From positions 2,892 to 47,889 of the forward strand of contig JADGJH010000009.1 in assembly GCA_027596945.1 (NCBI GenBank): 44,998 nucleotides of DNA. Reading direction: 5' to 3'. Under the pieces are notes generated by a model, which was not told where the DNA came from, did not search any database, and saw only the letters and a list, made by a program, of their open reading frames with translations. Origin of the DNA: Physocladia obscura. Lineage: Eukaryota; Chytridiomycota; Chytridiomycetes; Chytridiales; Chytriomycetaceae. Made by a program: the position numbers and the translations under genes. Positions 31,817 to 42,600 of the stretch are shown here, one piece after another. Position 1 is the stretch's first letter, and each line of letters begins with the position of its first letter.

Positions 31817-32846
31817 ATGGTCCTGTATAATATTGTGATACTTGGTGACGGATGTGTCGGCAAAACAGGTGAGAAACCCAGTTATCAATCAATACACACA
31901 AACACAGATATATCCTCAAACACACTTAAAAAAAATTCATCCGCATATGCATGTATATCTACTTCTCACCGTATCTATAGCTTTAACCATACAGGTAACA
32001 ATTAAAAACTTTCCGAATTGGCATCTAAAATTTTTTATTCCCCTTATCGTCATACTCCCATTCTCTTCTTTGATTTTCTTCATGTAATTTCTCCGGCAGC
32101 TATGCTTCAACTACTTCGATAAGGTTAAATAGTACCGCAATTTTTTTCTACCTTCCGTCAAAGCATTAAATAACCAAGCTTCGGGCAGAAATGTGACCCA
32201 ACTATCGCAGATTCATTCCGCAAACAAGTCGTTATTGATAATGAGTTGTGCATTCTTCAAGTTCTTGATACAGCAGGATTGGATGAATATACAATGTTTG
32301 TTTGCGGTACAAAAGTTAAGTGTTAAAAAAACAAAAAACAAAAATAGACTTCATGATCAATGGATCCGTGAAGGCGACGGATTCATGCTAGTCTACAGTA
32401 TCACATCACGCTCGAGTTTTCAACACATTGAGCGATTGCGGGACCAAATCATACGCGCAAAGGATTTGAATGACAATTCAGCGCCAACGATACCTGTTAT
32501 CCTTGTTGGAAACATGTGTGACAGGGCTGGTGAGCGCAAAGTGAAAAGATCTGACGGAATAGCATTGGCTTTGAGTTTAAAAGCAGATTTCATTGAGACG
32601 AGTGCATTAACCAGAGAGAATGTTGAGAGGTGAATTTGTACTGTTTTTTTAATTTATTTTAATTTTATTGTGCATTGATTTTATTCTTTCAGCGCCTATT
32701 TTACTTTGGTTCGTGCAATACGGTTTCAAGCAGAAAAATTTGAGAAATACCGAGAAGAATTTGAAAAGAGTCTGGAAGAAAGAATGAACAGCAGGACCGG
32801 AAAGTATTCTATCAAGTCAGCACGAAACGGGTGTATTACAATGTAG
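31817..32846 (+). CDS. Ras-family small GTPase, copy C (Gln61-position Leu)
   Basis: Exons 31817-31868, 31981-31994 (14 nt), 32100-32123 (24 nt), 32189-32295, 32348-32629 and 32693-32846 close in phase to 210 residues. The P-loop is GDGCVGKT (Cys at Gly13). Switch I is CDPTIADSF, with changes at Tyr32, Glu37 and Tyr40. Switch II reads DTAGLDEYT, so Leu occupies the catalytic Gln61 position, the classic GTPase-blocking change. The base-recognition box is GNMCD rather than NKxD, and the SAK box is ETSAL. The C-terminus carries the CaaX box CITM. All splice sites and the frame are intact, so it is probably expressed, either permanently GTP-loaded or with altered nucleotide binding. The changed effector loop suggests other partners than copies B and D. 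Confidence 0.87.
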
Positions 32847-32988
32847 AAGAACAAAACAGTTTCCTAAAATAATTAGCCATAAATAAAAAATCAACATGAC
32901 TGATGAGCTATATATTTGTATTAAACGAGATCAACAAAAAAAAAGATACAGATCGAGTATAGTTGGAACAGTTTTGAAAAAATTCTGA

Positions 32989-34067
32989 TTATATAATAAC
33001 GCAACCTTTCTTCTCGTCTTTTTTCCTTTGGTTTGAGAGTTCAGTTGTTCTTTTAATACTTCTGCTTGTTATGATACGAGTTTTCAACTCCTGCTCTCTG
33101 CGCAATGCACGAACAACATTGTAAAACGCTCTATATTCCGAAACAAAGGAGGAAAAAAATATATTTCAATTAAAACTTTTAAGTATATGGAAGTTAAATA
33201 AACCAAAATTTCCAAAATAAAAAGCAAACCTCTCAACATTGATTCTTGTTTTCGCACTTGTTTCAATGAAATCGCATTGCAATCTTAACGCCAACGCCTG
33301 ACCTTCCTCTCTGCTAACCTCTCTCTCGCCGTTACGATCGCACTTGTTTCCAACTAAGATCATTGGAATACTGTCATCCGTGTCTTTGACACGCATAATT
33401 TGATCGCGGAATCGTTCAATGCGGTAAAACGTTTCACGCGAAGTGATACTGTAGACAATCAGAAAACCTTGACCGTCTCGTATCCATTGATCTCGCAGAG
33501 CTGTATATTCTTCTTGTCCAGCTGTATCGAGTACTTCAAGGTTGCATGGAATGTCGTCGATCACGACTTGCTTGTTGTATGAGTCTTCGATGGTTGGGTC
33601 GTATGTCTGGCTTGGACGATTAGGGTGTGTTGGAAAAAAGCAAAAAAAGCAGGCATACCTCAACGAATTGATTTAAACACAGCTAGAACACAGATTTGTG
33701 AGCAAAAATTCAGTGCGATTCGAGAGATTGCAACAAATGAAAGTAGCAGAATTTGTAAAAATGTTGTCAGAGACGGGAGATTTAATCAATACAAGGTAAA
33801 TGTGGGTAGAACTTGCACCTGGACCGTGAGGGCTGAACAAAAATAAAGATAAATAAAATGATTTACTACTGGAAGATATATGTAGGGCTCGATGTAAAAA
33901 CAGGCTGTGGGACTGTTTGAATATTTTTGACACTGATTCTCGCCCAACCACAGCGGGCCCCTAAAAGCCTGTTTCCGAATTGCCATTCATCAACTCTTAT
34001 CTTGCATTTACGCACCTGTTTTGCCCACGCCTCCATCACCCAGTACTACAATTCTGTGGACAACCAT
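32989..34067 (-). CDS. Ras-family small GTPase, copy D (canonical RasB-type)
   Basis: Exons 34016-34067, 33819-33832 (14 nt), 33659-33682 (24 nt), 33230-33606 and 32989-33130 close in phase to 202 residues. This is the most conventional member: [40 protein letters not shown] and ETSAK. The tail is basic and ends in the CaaX box CVII, whose last residue may favour geranylgeranylation. The intron found inside the EYTALRDQW segment of copies A to C is absent here (one 377-nt exon), while both microexons are kept. It is convergent with copy C (143 bp apart), and is probably the ancestral functional copy from which A to C diverged. Confidence 0.92.
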
Positions 34068-34643
34068 CTTTGTAATCGTAATTGGATTTTTTGTTGAGTT
34101 GAAATCCAAAACAACCCTTTTCAAGTGAAAACTTGAAATCTAAAACGGCAGCTTATTCATAAATTGTTATTAAACAACAGAGCCCAAAAAATGTTCTAAT
34201 CTAATTTTCTCTTTGTAACAAAAAACAAGATTAAACAGATAAGGGAAGAGGACAAAAATACGGACGAAAAGCAAAAGCAAACAGAATAACTGCACGCACT
34301 TTCCCAAAAAATCTCTCAACAACTACCGGCAGGTTTTTGTTCGTTTTAAAATTGAATGGCACATTTTGTTGAAGCGTCTGAAAGAATAGCAGAATATCTC
34401 AGGTTTCAAAGTAATGATTTTCTTTCCAGCAGTAACTGCCGGTCTCTTTGATACAAGGCCTGCAGCGATCGCATTGCTCGATGTTACATGAATATATCTA
34501 TATTAGAAAAACAAAAACAAGAAAACAACTAGCATAAATGGCGCAATCAAGAAAAAACCTCTACTTTATTTTCGGAAAAAGCATTCCACATTACTTGAAT
34601 CTAATGCTGATGGTTCAATGAACGTGAGCCCGTTTTCAGCCGT
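34068..34643. other. Intergenic upstream of Ras D
   Basis: Contains the presumed promoter of Ras D. AT-rich; no gene or clear regulatory motif seen. Confidence 0.5.
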
Positions 34644-35125
34644 CTAATTGTTTTTTACTTCTATTATCATTTTAGCTCTAAAACTAAAAAGCTCACAAGC
34701 AAAAGCTTTCGCCTCTTCTGACGATACTGCTTTCAAACGCTTTAAGTCGCTCTTATTTCCAACAAGTATAATTTGAATATTGCTGTCGGCGTGATCTCCA
34801 ACGTGTGGCATTTTCGTATGAACTGACTTTCGCAATATTGTGCACGTGAAGGGCACCAACAGCCGGACGGTAATAGCTGACACAAATTTCTTCGAAATTT
34901 TTTCATCCAAGCAATCCACGTAAGGCAGGGCACTCACGCAAATGTGATGGCTCAGTAGCATTTCTGGTCGGCCGCGTTCCAGATCTGCGCCTTGATAGTT
35001 TTTGTGTCAGCCTAAATCATCTGGGTGTCGAGATTGAACTCGTTACGTGTGAACCGGGAAAGCAAGTTGGATTTGCCAACACCAGGATTACCGATAATTG
35101 CGTACGAGAAAGTTTTGCGTTTGCG
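34644..35125 (-). pseudogene. Rab11/Ypt31-like GTPase pseudogene
   Basis: Read on the minus strand, one frame shows a decayed P-loop segment: [28 protein letters not shown], a stop, then [13 protein letters not shown] (the IWDTAGQ segment), a stop, and AITFA. After a frame change come [16 protein letters not shown] and, in a further frame, [19 protein letters not shown] with SSEEAKAFA. This order and wording are those of Rab11/Ypt31, the regulator of recycling endosome and late-Golgi traffic. There are at least three stops, at least two frameshifts, a missing block between ESK-type sequence and KTIKAQIW, and no recognisable C-terminus. No introns were needed, so it could be a retrocopy. It sits beside the Ras array but belongs to another subfamily. 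Confidence 0.82.
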
Positions 35126-35591
35126 AAAGTTGAGGCATTAATTTGGTTGAGTTTTGGCTGCGAAAGGCACCAGAAAGTAGTGAAGGTGTCACCTATCGAA
35201 AAAGCAATCGTATTCTAGAACGAACTCAAAGGAAAACCAGTATTGGAAGTCGAGTTGAAAACACAACAAAACACTCACCATCGTCTTTGGACATATTTGG
35301 GCCGCTTGTTTTTTTTTTCTCGTTCCCCAATTTTGCCACAATTATTGTCAAATCTCCTACTCAATAATTCCTATAATCCGCTACATCAACCAAAGAATTA
35401 GCATATCAAATGGTTTTCCGTGATACCAAAAATGTGGGTAAAATTTTTTTACCGCAAATAAAATAGCATCTTTTTTAAGTTTAACTCCAGATCACTCTAG
35501 TTACTGTATCCCATTTCTGTATTGTATTCTTGAGTCGTATGCTGACTTCATGCATTTGACATGAATTTGCCATTTTAATTGAAAAAAGCAA
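35126..35591. other. Intergenic upstream of COX17
   Basis: AT-rich. A plus frame at 35143-35367 has no recognisable content. It should contain the COX17 promoter; no motif is assigned. Confidence 0.45.
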
Positions 35592-35843
35592 ATGTTCTGG
35601 TCAAGATCATCATCACTTACATCAGCAAGTACAACACTATCACAGACGCAAAACGATACTGAAGTATGCGCACTGCCCACATCTAAATTATCGGAGCCAA
35701 AATGCAAGCCATGCTGCGCTTGCCCCGAAACCCGCACAGTTCGTGACGAATGTGTGATCACGTTTGGCGAAGACGCTGTACAATGCAAGGATTTGATCTC
35801 GGCTCATCAGCAATGTATGCGATCAATGGGTTTCAATATTTGA
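35592..35843 (+). CDS. COX17: Cytochrome c oxidase copper chaperone Cox17
   Basis: Single-exon frame of 83 residues. The C-terminal half is an almost textbook Cox17: [16 protein letters not shown], then [17 protein letters not shown] and RSMGFNI. The KPCCAC copper site and the twin CX9C cysteines (C-x9-C pairs oxidised by Mia40/Erv1 on import) are all present. The protein carries Cu(I) in the mitochondrial intermembrane space to Sco1 and Cox11 for assembly of complex IV. The N-terminal about 35 residues are Ser/Thr-rich and poorly conserved, as usual in the family. Slightly longer than yeast Cox17 (69 residues). It ends 108 bp from the convergent DCC1 stop. Confidence 0.95.
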   Translation: MFWSRSSSLTSASTTLSQTQNDTEVCALPTSKLSEPKCKPCCACPETRTVRDECVITFGEDAVQCKDLISAHQQCMRSMGFNI

Positions 35844-35951
35844 AAAACGAAAAAACAATAAATGGTCTCGTGTATTCATTCTTTGCAGTAGCAGGCTTGC
35901 GAACGTCAAAAATAAACATTTTTGCAGTATTTACATACCCACTATTAATTT

Positions 35952-37598
35952 TCAAAATCTGCTCGTATAGTAAACTATATTGCCGATTTTACTCACACGC
36001 CCATACTTAAGCAGAATCAAATCAAGTTTCTTTGAATTTTCGGCAAGATCTTTGATGTATGGCATAATGTCTGTTGCTTTCCATTTTCGGCGTTCATGAA
36101 AAAGTTGCTCCAGTCGCTCTTTGGCCGCTGCTGGAAGTTTGCTTTTTCTGTTCGAACAATCAGTGATTCGAAAATCGATTTGAAATCATTAAACAGGGTA
36201 TGAACTAACGGAAAATATTTTATATAGCAATCAATCTCGCTGACTTCATCAAGAATATATAGACCCTATTTTTGCAACAGGGCGTTGTTGTTGTTATTTT
36301 TTAGTTGTTTTTTTCGCTGGTGAAAGATTGCTAGAGAAACAGAAGTTACTTGGAGGTAATCGAGGGACGGTTTGAAAATACTCGGTGTGACTTTACTCCA
36401 TTGATCCATAAAGTTTTCAACATTAATTTGACTCTGTTCAAACCTGTCATCAGATTTTTTGGATAAAAAAAAAAAAAGATCGATGAATTAACCTTTTGAG
36501 AAATTAACAGTTCTGTCCCAGTAGACCTGCAAATTTTTGGTCCCGATAATTTATAAATACCAGATCCTGTTAGTTTTTGTATTTCGGTTTATTCGTTTTA
36601 GTTTCAGTTATTTTTGGGGTCTAATTACCTTGTTTCAATTCATCTGTAATCAGGTGAAAGCAATGCAAAATTATTTCTTCAGGGATATCATTGTCTGCCA
36701 TCATTGAAACAGCATCAGAATTTATCATTGCATTGTAATCCTTCTCATCAATATCCACAGAAGCAATAAAAAGGTGCAAAAACCTAAAGAACATCAAATA
36801 CACAAGCGAACGAGAGTCATAATGAAATTAAGTGAGTTAGACGGTGGGTGAGCGATGGAGAAACGAGAAGAAAGAGAGCACTCAACTCGTTAAGAAATGT
36901 CGGGCTAACAAGTCGATAAACTCCACCAATCTCAACTGCTCCAATTTCGTTCAGCGCCGCATTCAATTCTACGCGGCTTGCCTGCACAACACCACCCAAA
37001 TCATGCAACGTGTATTCCAGGTGTTTTTCATTATTCCGGTTTGTCGATGCGGCTAAAACGCGTTTTTGCTCCTTGTATGGCCCACAGTAGATAGTTGGCG
37101 CAAGCAATGCGTGTAATTGGTCGATCGCGGTGGGGACGACTTTCTCCATTTCGATGTAGGATTTGACTGAGGCTTCGACAGTATATTCAAAAGTAGGCTC
37201 TTTGAGCATGAAAGGAGTGTCTTCTGGGTTAATGGTAGCAGTAATTTCTGTATTGTTTTTCGATACTATCATCAAAGTGTTTGATGTTTGGACTAGCTTG
37301 AGAGCGAATGTAGCATTATCTATATTCGGATTTTTTTTTTTTGTTCAAGGTTATTACTGGATGTATGAAGTTTACCTGAAGTGATTACTGCGTCCGCCGA
37401 TTCGGATCCGCGAATAGTTAGTGGTGATGAATTTGCTTCCGAGTCAAAGAGTGGTGCAATGTCAGCTGGAAGTTGCAGCAGCCGCCATACAAATCCACAC
37501 CGAGCATCGGTATTATTTGTCTCTGAACCACCGTATTTGTTCCTATTTCGCTGCGGCAATGCCGGATAGCGAAGCGTTGCTGTGTTTTCGATGGTCAT
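35952..37598 (-). CDS. DCC1: Sister chromatid cohesion protein DCC1 (Ctf18-RFC subunit)
   Basis: Seven exons close in phase to 382 residues: 37376-37598, 36865-37319, 36629-36743, 36493-36512 (20 nt), 36350-36433, 36210-36265 and 35952-36147. Matches to DCC1 run in order along the protein: FVWRLLQLPADIA, KLVQTSNTLMIVS, AVEIGGVYRLV, DIPEEIILHCF, ENFMDQWSKVTPS, LFHERRKWKATDIMPYIKDL, and a C-terminal KYG...NIVYYTSRF. The human protein ends comparably. DCC1 with Ctf8 and Ctf18-RFC loads PCNA and supports cohesion establishment. The acceptor of exon 3 was chosen to keep phase; using an acceptor about 50 nt upstream would add about 17 residues but break the frame. ATG 37598 was preferred over 37635-37637 because it lies at the family-like start; the longer form adds 13 hydrophobic residues. 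Confidence 0.85.
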
Positions 37599-37652
37599 TT
37601 GTTTTGTTGAAAGAAAAAGTCCGAAAAAAGGTATCATTTTTATTGAGAAAGA

Positions 37653-38178
37653 TCACACTGGGTAAGCCGGGTTGTTCAAACAAAGATACGGTTTTAAATC
37701 AGTGCTTGTAACAATGACAGTGATATTCGCTACAAAATTGCCACCCGAAGCCTTAGTTGATGGCGCAGTAATGTTGAAATCAGCGAGTTTTCCCGAAAGT
37801 GGGCAACGAATGTTGCTGACGCTGCAATAGTCATAAATCTGCAAGTTTGTTCAAAGTTTTATTAAAAAGCTGTTGGACCACTTGGCAAAAATTTGTTACC
37901 GTGCTCGACTTGAACAATTTCTTTCCTGTTTCAGCAGTGATTAGTTGGTATGTAAAATTCAAGCTACCGGCAATGAATGTGTGGGATTGAGACCAATTGA
38001 CTGTAATATGAATCGGATTTGGCGGTTTATACACGTTCACCGAGATTTTGGATGGTACTGGGTTCGAATTTCCTCCACAGGGACTCCAAACATTTTGTAG
38101 CAAGGATATGCTGGTCAAGGGTACGCCAACGGTGAGACTTGATGTGACGACAAGAATTGCAAGAAGAAATGCGCTCAT
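37653..38178 (-). CDS. Secreted ML-domain (NPC2-like) lipid-binding protein
   Basis: Exons 37882-38178 and 37653-37838 (43-nt intron) give 160 residues. It begins with a signal peptide (MSAFLLAILVVTSSLTVGVP). The remainder is an ML/MD-2-related beta-sandwich: WSPCGGNSNPV, IHITVNWSQSHTFIAGSL, then a cysteine pair region NFCQ/YDYCSV, RCPLSGKL and a C-terminal LKPYLCLNNPA. The six-cysteine pattern and length are those of NPC2 and of fungal phosphatidylglycerol/phosphatidylinositol transfer proteins. Secretory or vacuolar binding of a sterol or phospholipid is the family role; the ligand is not decidable here. Start of DCC1 lies 55 bp beyond its stop on the same strand. Confidence 0.85.
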
Positions 38179-39673
38179 TTGTGAAAGTTATTTGGATCAA
38201 AAGCATTTCCTGCTTTCTTTTTCTTCGATTTCAATCCGCCAATCGGAATTCAGTGATTGTTTTGTTCAAAAATTGCTATTTCATTGTTTTCAGGGCATAA
38301 AACAAAAAGAACAATGTGAAATTTTAAAATAAGCCTTTAGATCTGGTGTTTGAGAGCAAAAATGCTGAACTTTATTAAGGTGCTCCGAGTATATGAAATA
38401 AAGTAAAGTAAATTAATAAGAACATACCTAGCAAAAATGCTAAACTCAAACCCCAGGGAAAAATTCCATTTTCAGGTGAGAGTCGGAAGAATTCTAGAAG
38501 CTCCAAATAAAAGACATGTTTGCACTTTCTGAATTAGAAACTGGTTTCAATAATTCCCTGCTATTTATATAGGAATTGTGAAAGTCCTCGTGTTTTGGCT
38601 GTAACACTTACTCACTTTTTAATTGATGAAATACTTAATGATCACAAATCTGATCACTGAGATAAATCCACAGTCAATAATGTGTATAACAAATATCAAA
38701 TTGTATTTTATATCAATTTTTAACAGATCTAAAGCCAAACAAACCAAATTCCCAAAACTCAACTCTTTTGTTACCGGAATCAACATGTATTCAAATTTAC
38801 GTAACACACGATTCCCTAACTGAATATTCGGCAGACCAACTGAAAACTACATATACCTCTCAAAATATTGGAGCAAGAGATTGAATTCTTAGGTGTGCTA
38901 TCAAAATAATTGATTAAGTCACAAAAGCCATTCTGAACAGAAATTAGACATGCTAACAAAAAAATTAGTTTTAGATGAATAATTCAAAAGAAGTCTTCCA
39001 CAAAAGCCAATATGAGAATAAAATGAGTACTTTGTTTTATTCTGTAATCCCATGTATAAGTGTTCAATGAAGTGAAAGCTTGGAAAGAGAGAAATTTTGT
39101 CGAAAATCTTGCCGATCACATGCCCCACAGCACATAAGCCGTTAGTTAGATAAAACACCACAAGCTTATTATTCTTGAAACAAAACTTTCTATTTTATTA
39201 TGACAGCCAAGAAACTATTTTCATGCAGATACACCATATTACCTAAATAATTCCACTGGAATTTCTTCAGAATACAATTGTAGTTCTATCGGGCAAGAGA
39301 TGCGAGGAATATCAGCACTATTGCCCATGGTTCCGTCGGAAATTATTCGGAAAGCCTCAAATTTCAAACTTTGGGAAATTAAAATGGGATTGAGTCCCAT
39401 GCGTATGTCCAATCGAGAAAAACAAAAAAAATCGGACCACGTGCTGCAATTTAACATCGCTTAAAATACTCTTTTTTCAAATAAAAATTTTTAAAGCTGG
39501 AGGGAGTGGAAAGAAGCAAAATTTGATATCGAATCAGTGGACGTTAATTCGGAAAATTTAAAATAAAGAAGCAAGCTGATGTTATGGAAATTATCAAGAG
39601 AAATAATAGATCTTTGCGTAGAAACGGCTTATTGAATTCACGTTGTAAATCTTTCAAAATTTGAAAAATCTCT
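38179..39673. other. AT-rich interval between ML protein and anoctamin
   Basis: Two genes diverge here, so promoters for both are expected at the two ends. The middle (about 38340-39240) is very AT-rich without recognisable coding content. Confidence 0.5.
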
Positions 39674-42600
39674 ATGGCAACAGTTGATCAACGACCGTGT
39701 CAACTCTCGACACAGCCAAACTATAAAACAAGAGATTTTCATGCCGTAACCACAAATACTTCTTCGATTTCCGAATCTATTTCTTCAGCCAGCAGCAAAA
39801 ACATTGAATATGACATCTCTGATCAAGTAAATTTACGAGCAAGAAATTCAAGCGTTTTAATTTCGAAAAGACGGAGATCAACAAATTACGGTCAATCGAC
39901 GGGTCTACTGCCGCCAATCACGAATTCGGAAGTTTTCCAATCGACGCGACTGATTGGAATCAATTCCAAAATTTCAGAGGAAGAAGCGCAAGAGTCAACT
40001 CATAATGGTTGGAGTGGGCCAAAGTTTGGAGCACAGCCTATAATAAGTCGAACAAAAGGGAAGCGAAACGTGCTTATGTTTAAGCTTTCTGATGTCACCC
40101 TCTTTGACAAAATTGCAAAATGGAAGACAAAAGATCGAACTGTTCAAGAGGCATGGGATATATTTGGCAAGGCATATTTCTTTTAAATATTGACGAAATA
40201 AACTCTATTAAAACAGGTGCTCAATCTGTTTCAATCACGTCATCTGCAGACGCGATCATAAAACTTCACTTTGGAATTGAAAGATTTGATTACATACTGA
40301 AATTTAGCCTTGCAGCCAAACAAAAACAGGCCATTCGAAGTAGATTTGAAATGAAGCTGCTCCAAAAAGGTATAATTATTGAGCGTGAAACTTCAATGGA
40401 AGATCCAAACGAAGTGTTTATTAAATTACTGGCACCGTTTTCTGTGCTATGTGCCGAAGCACAATTGATGAAGTTAAAGCTCCCACTTCAAGCAGACAAT
40501 GTAAGATTTTTCGTGCTTGGCAAACAATAAAATGAATAATAAAACAGAAATATACGCGCAACTTTTCAATAATTTCAACTCCCAGACGAACAAAATTTGA
40601 TGATCTAGTTAATTTCTGCAAAAAATTGTTGCCGGTTGATATCGACACAAAAACTCAATCTGCAACATTCAAACGGAAAGATTTGGCAAGGTTTAAAGGC
40701 GGGGATGCACATGTTACAGACATTGCGACAATCCAAACTCGGTTTTTTCGAGATAGCCACAGATCTTTGCTAGTGAGAAATAAATACCAAGCAAAGTTGA
40801 ATACTAATGATTTAATCTTTATTAGACATACAATTTGATTTCACATGTTGAGATAACAGTGCCTATAACAACTATTGTTTCAAAACAAAAAGAAAGAAAA
40901 GGTTTACTTATTTCGCATTCCTTCTGCTGAAGATTACAACTTTGATAGGAATCGACTATCTTCTTAGCGAAGGATTTTACTCAGCAATGTTCCATCTGCA
41001 TGATGATGATTCAAAGGAGAAATCCAAACGAGATTTTTTGAAACACGAATGGGTTCAAAAATATTTTGCGACACAGCCAATTGATGAAGTAGCTGCCTAC
41101 TTTGGAGAAACTGTGGGTCTCTATTTTGCATTTGTTGGATTTTACATTATGTGGCTTTTGATTGCCACCACACTTGGTATCATCGTTGTTCTATATGGTT
41201 TGGCACAAGCCAGAAGGTGCAGTTAATTGCGCTCATGTTACATTACTAATGATTTCTTTGTTTGTAGTGGCAATGACGGAAATTTTAACTGGTTCGTCTT
41301 ATTTGACAACGATTTGACTCCGTTTTTTGGTCTTTTCATGTCTTTATGGGCTATTTTAATGCCTATAGCGTGGGATCGACAAACGACATTCTTTGCTTGG
41401 AAATGGTCAACTAGTGAATATCAAAAAGAAGAAACAAAGAGGCCCCAATATAAAGGAGAATCAAAAAGGTTGTTGTCTTTAGTTCCCTAATATTTGCCGT
41501 CGTATTTAACCCCAAACTAGGCGGAGTCCTGTAACTGGAAAATGGGAAATGGTTTTTCCGGATCGAAAACGCATCGGACGACAGGCGGTTTCATCGCTTG
41601 TAATACTTCTGTGGATATTGTTAGTTTCTGCCAGTATCGCGGCACAAGTGTCAACTGGATCATATCTATCACCGATCATCAACAACAGTATTGTGATTGA
41701 TATAATAACATCCTTGTTAGGTGACAAGTTTCTGTACAAATGCTGTTAAGACTAAACATAGCCCATTAAGGTCTTGCCTCTATTGTAATTATGAAAATTC
41801 CGTTTGGATCAATTGTTGAAAAATTGAATGAATGGGAAAATTAGTTGAGTTAAATTTGAGTTGTTTCAATTTGTGACTTTTGCTTTTCAGCCGAACAAAG
41901 TCGCAATTCGACAATGCTTTAACAGTCAAAACTTACATCTTTGATTTTTCAAATAGTTATTCTCAGGTATAACAGCCTAGAGTCTTTTAATACTGTTTTA
42001 AATTTGAAATGTAGCTCATATACTATGCTTTTGTAAAGCCCAATCTTCAAAACGCTGATCTTTTCGGACAGAAAAGTTTAAACGATAGCTGTACAAAGAA
42101 CGAATGTGCATCTGGTTTGACCATCAACTTATTTGTAATTTTCATTGGTGGCCAGTGTGAGTTACAAATTTTATTTGGTTCATGTAAAAATACTTTCAAA
42201 CTTTGTTGAAGTTCTTGAAAGGTTTCAAGAATTGGCTGTTCCATTGATAAAATCCAAGTTCAAGCAATTGATAATATTAATTAGACTTCGATACCGTCAA
42301 AGCGAAATCTTAAACAAAAAGAAAGTGGATCCATCACTTGAGTCCATGGAATTGGCAGCAAAAGACTTTTTAGCTGGCAAACGCAAGGCGTCTGTAAACA
42401 ACAAGTCTATTTCAGAAAATCAAAGAAGCTCAGTGACCATGATGCCATCTATAAATTATGATTGCGTCGAAATTAAGCAAGACAATCTGCTGCCCGACTA
42501 TCCGAAAAAAATCCCTGTGTTACAATTCAAAAACAAATCAGATCCACAAAACCCGAAAATGCAATCAACGGAAGCAAATTTATTCCCATCTGCGCAAGGT

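Noticed and set aside
36480..36530. Nonsense codon in DCC1
   Set aside because: It appears only with a larger exon; the 20-nt exon with phase-matched neighbours avoids it and aligns better with the family.
38048..38110. tRNA-like GGTTCGAAT box
   Set aside because: It lies inside the ML-domain coding exon and no cloverleaf arms are found around it.
40898..40950. Apparent double frameshift in the anoctamin (a second frame reads YLFRIPSAEDYNFDR)
   Set aside because: A 47-nt GT-AG intron at 40902-40948 restores the frame exactly (KERKG-IDYLLSEGF), and its length is typical here.
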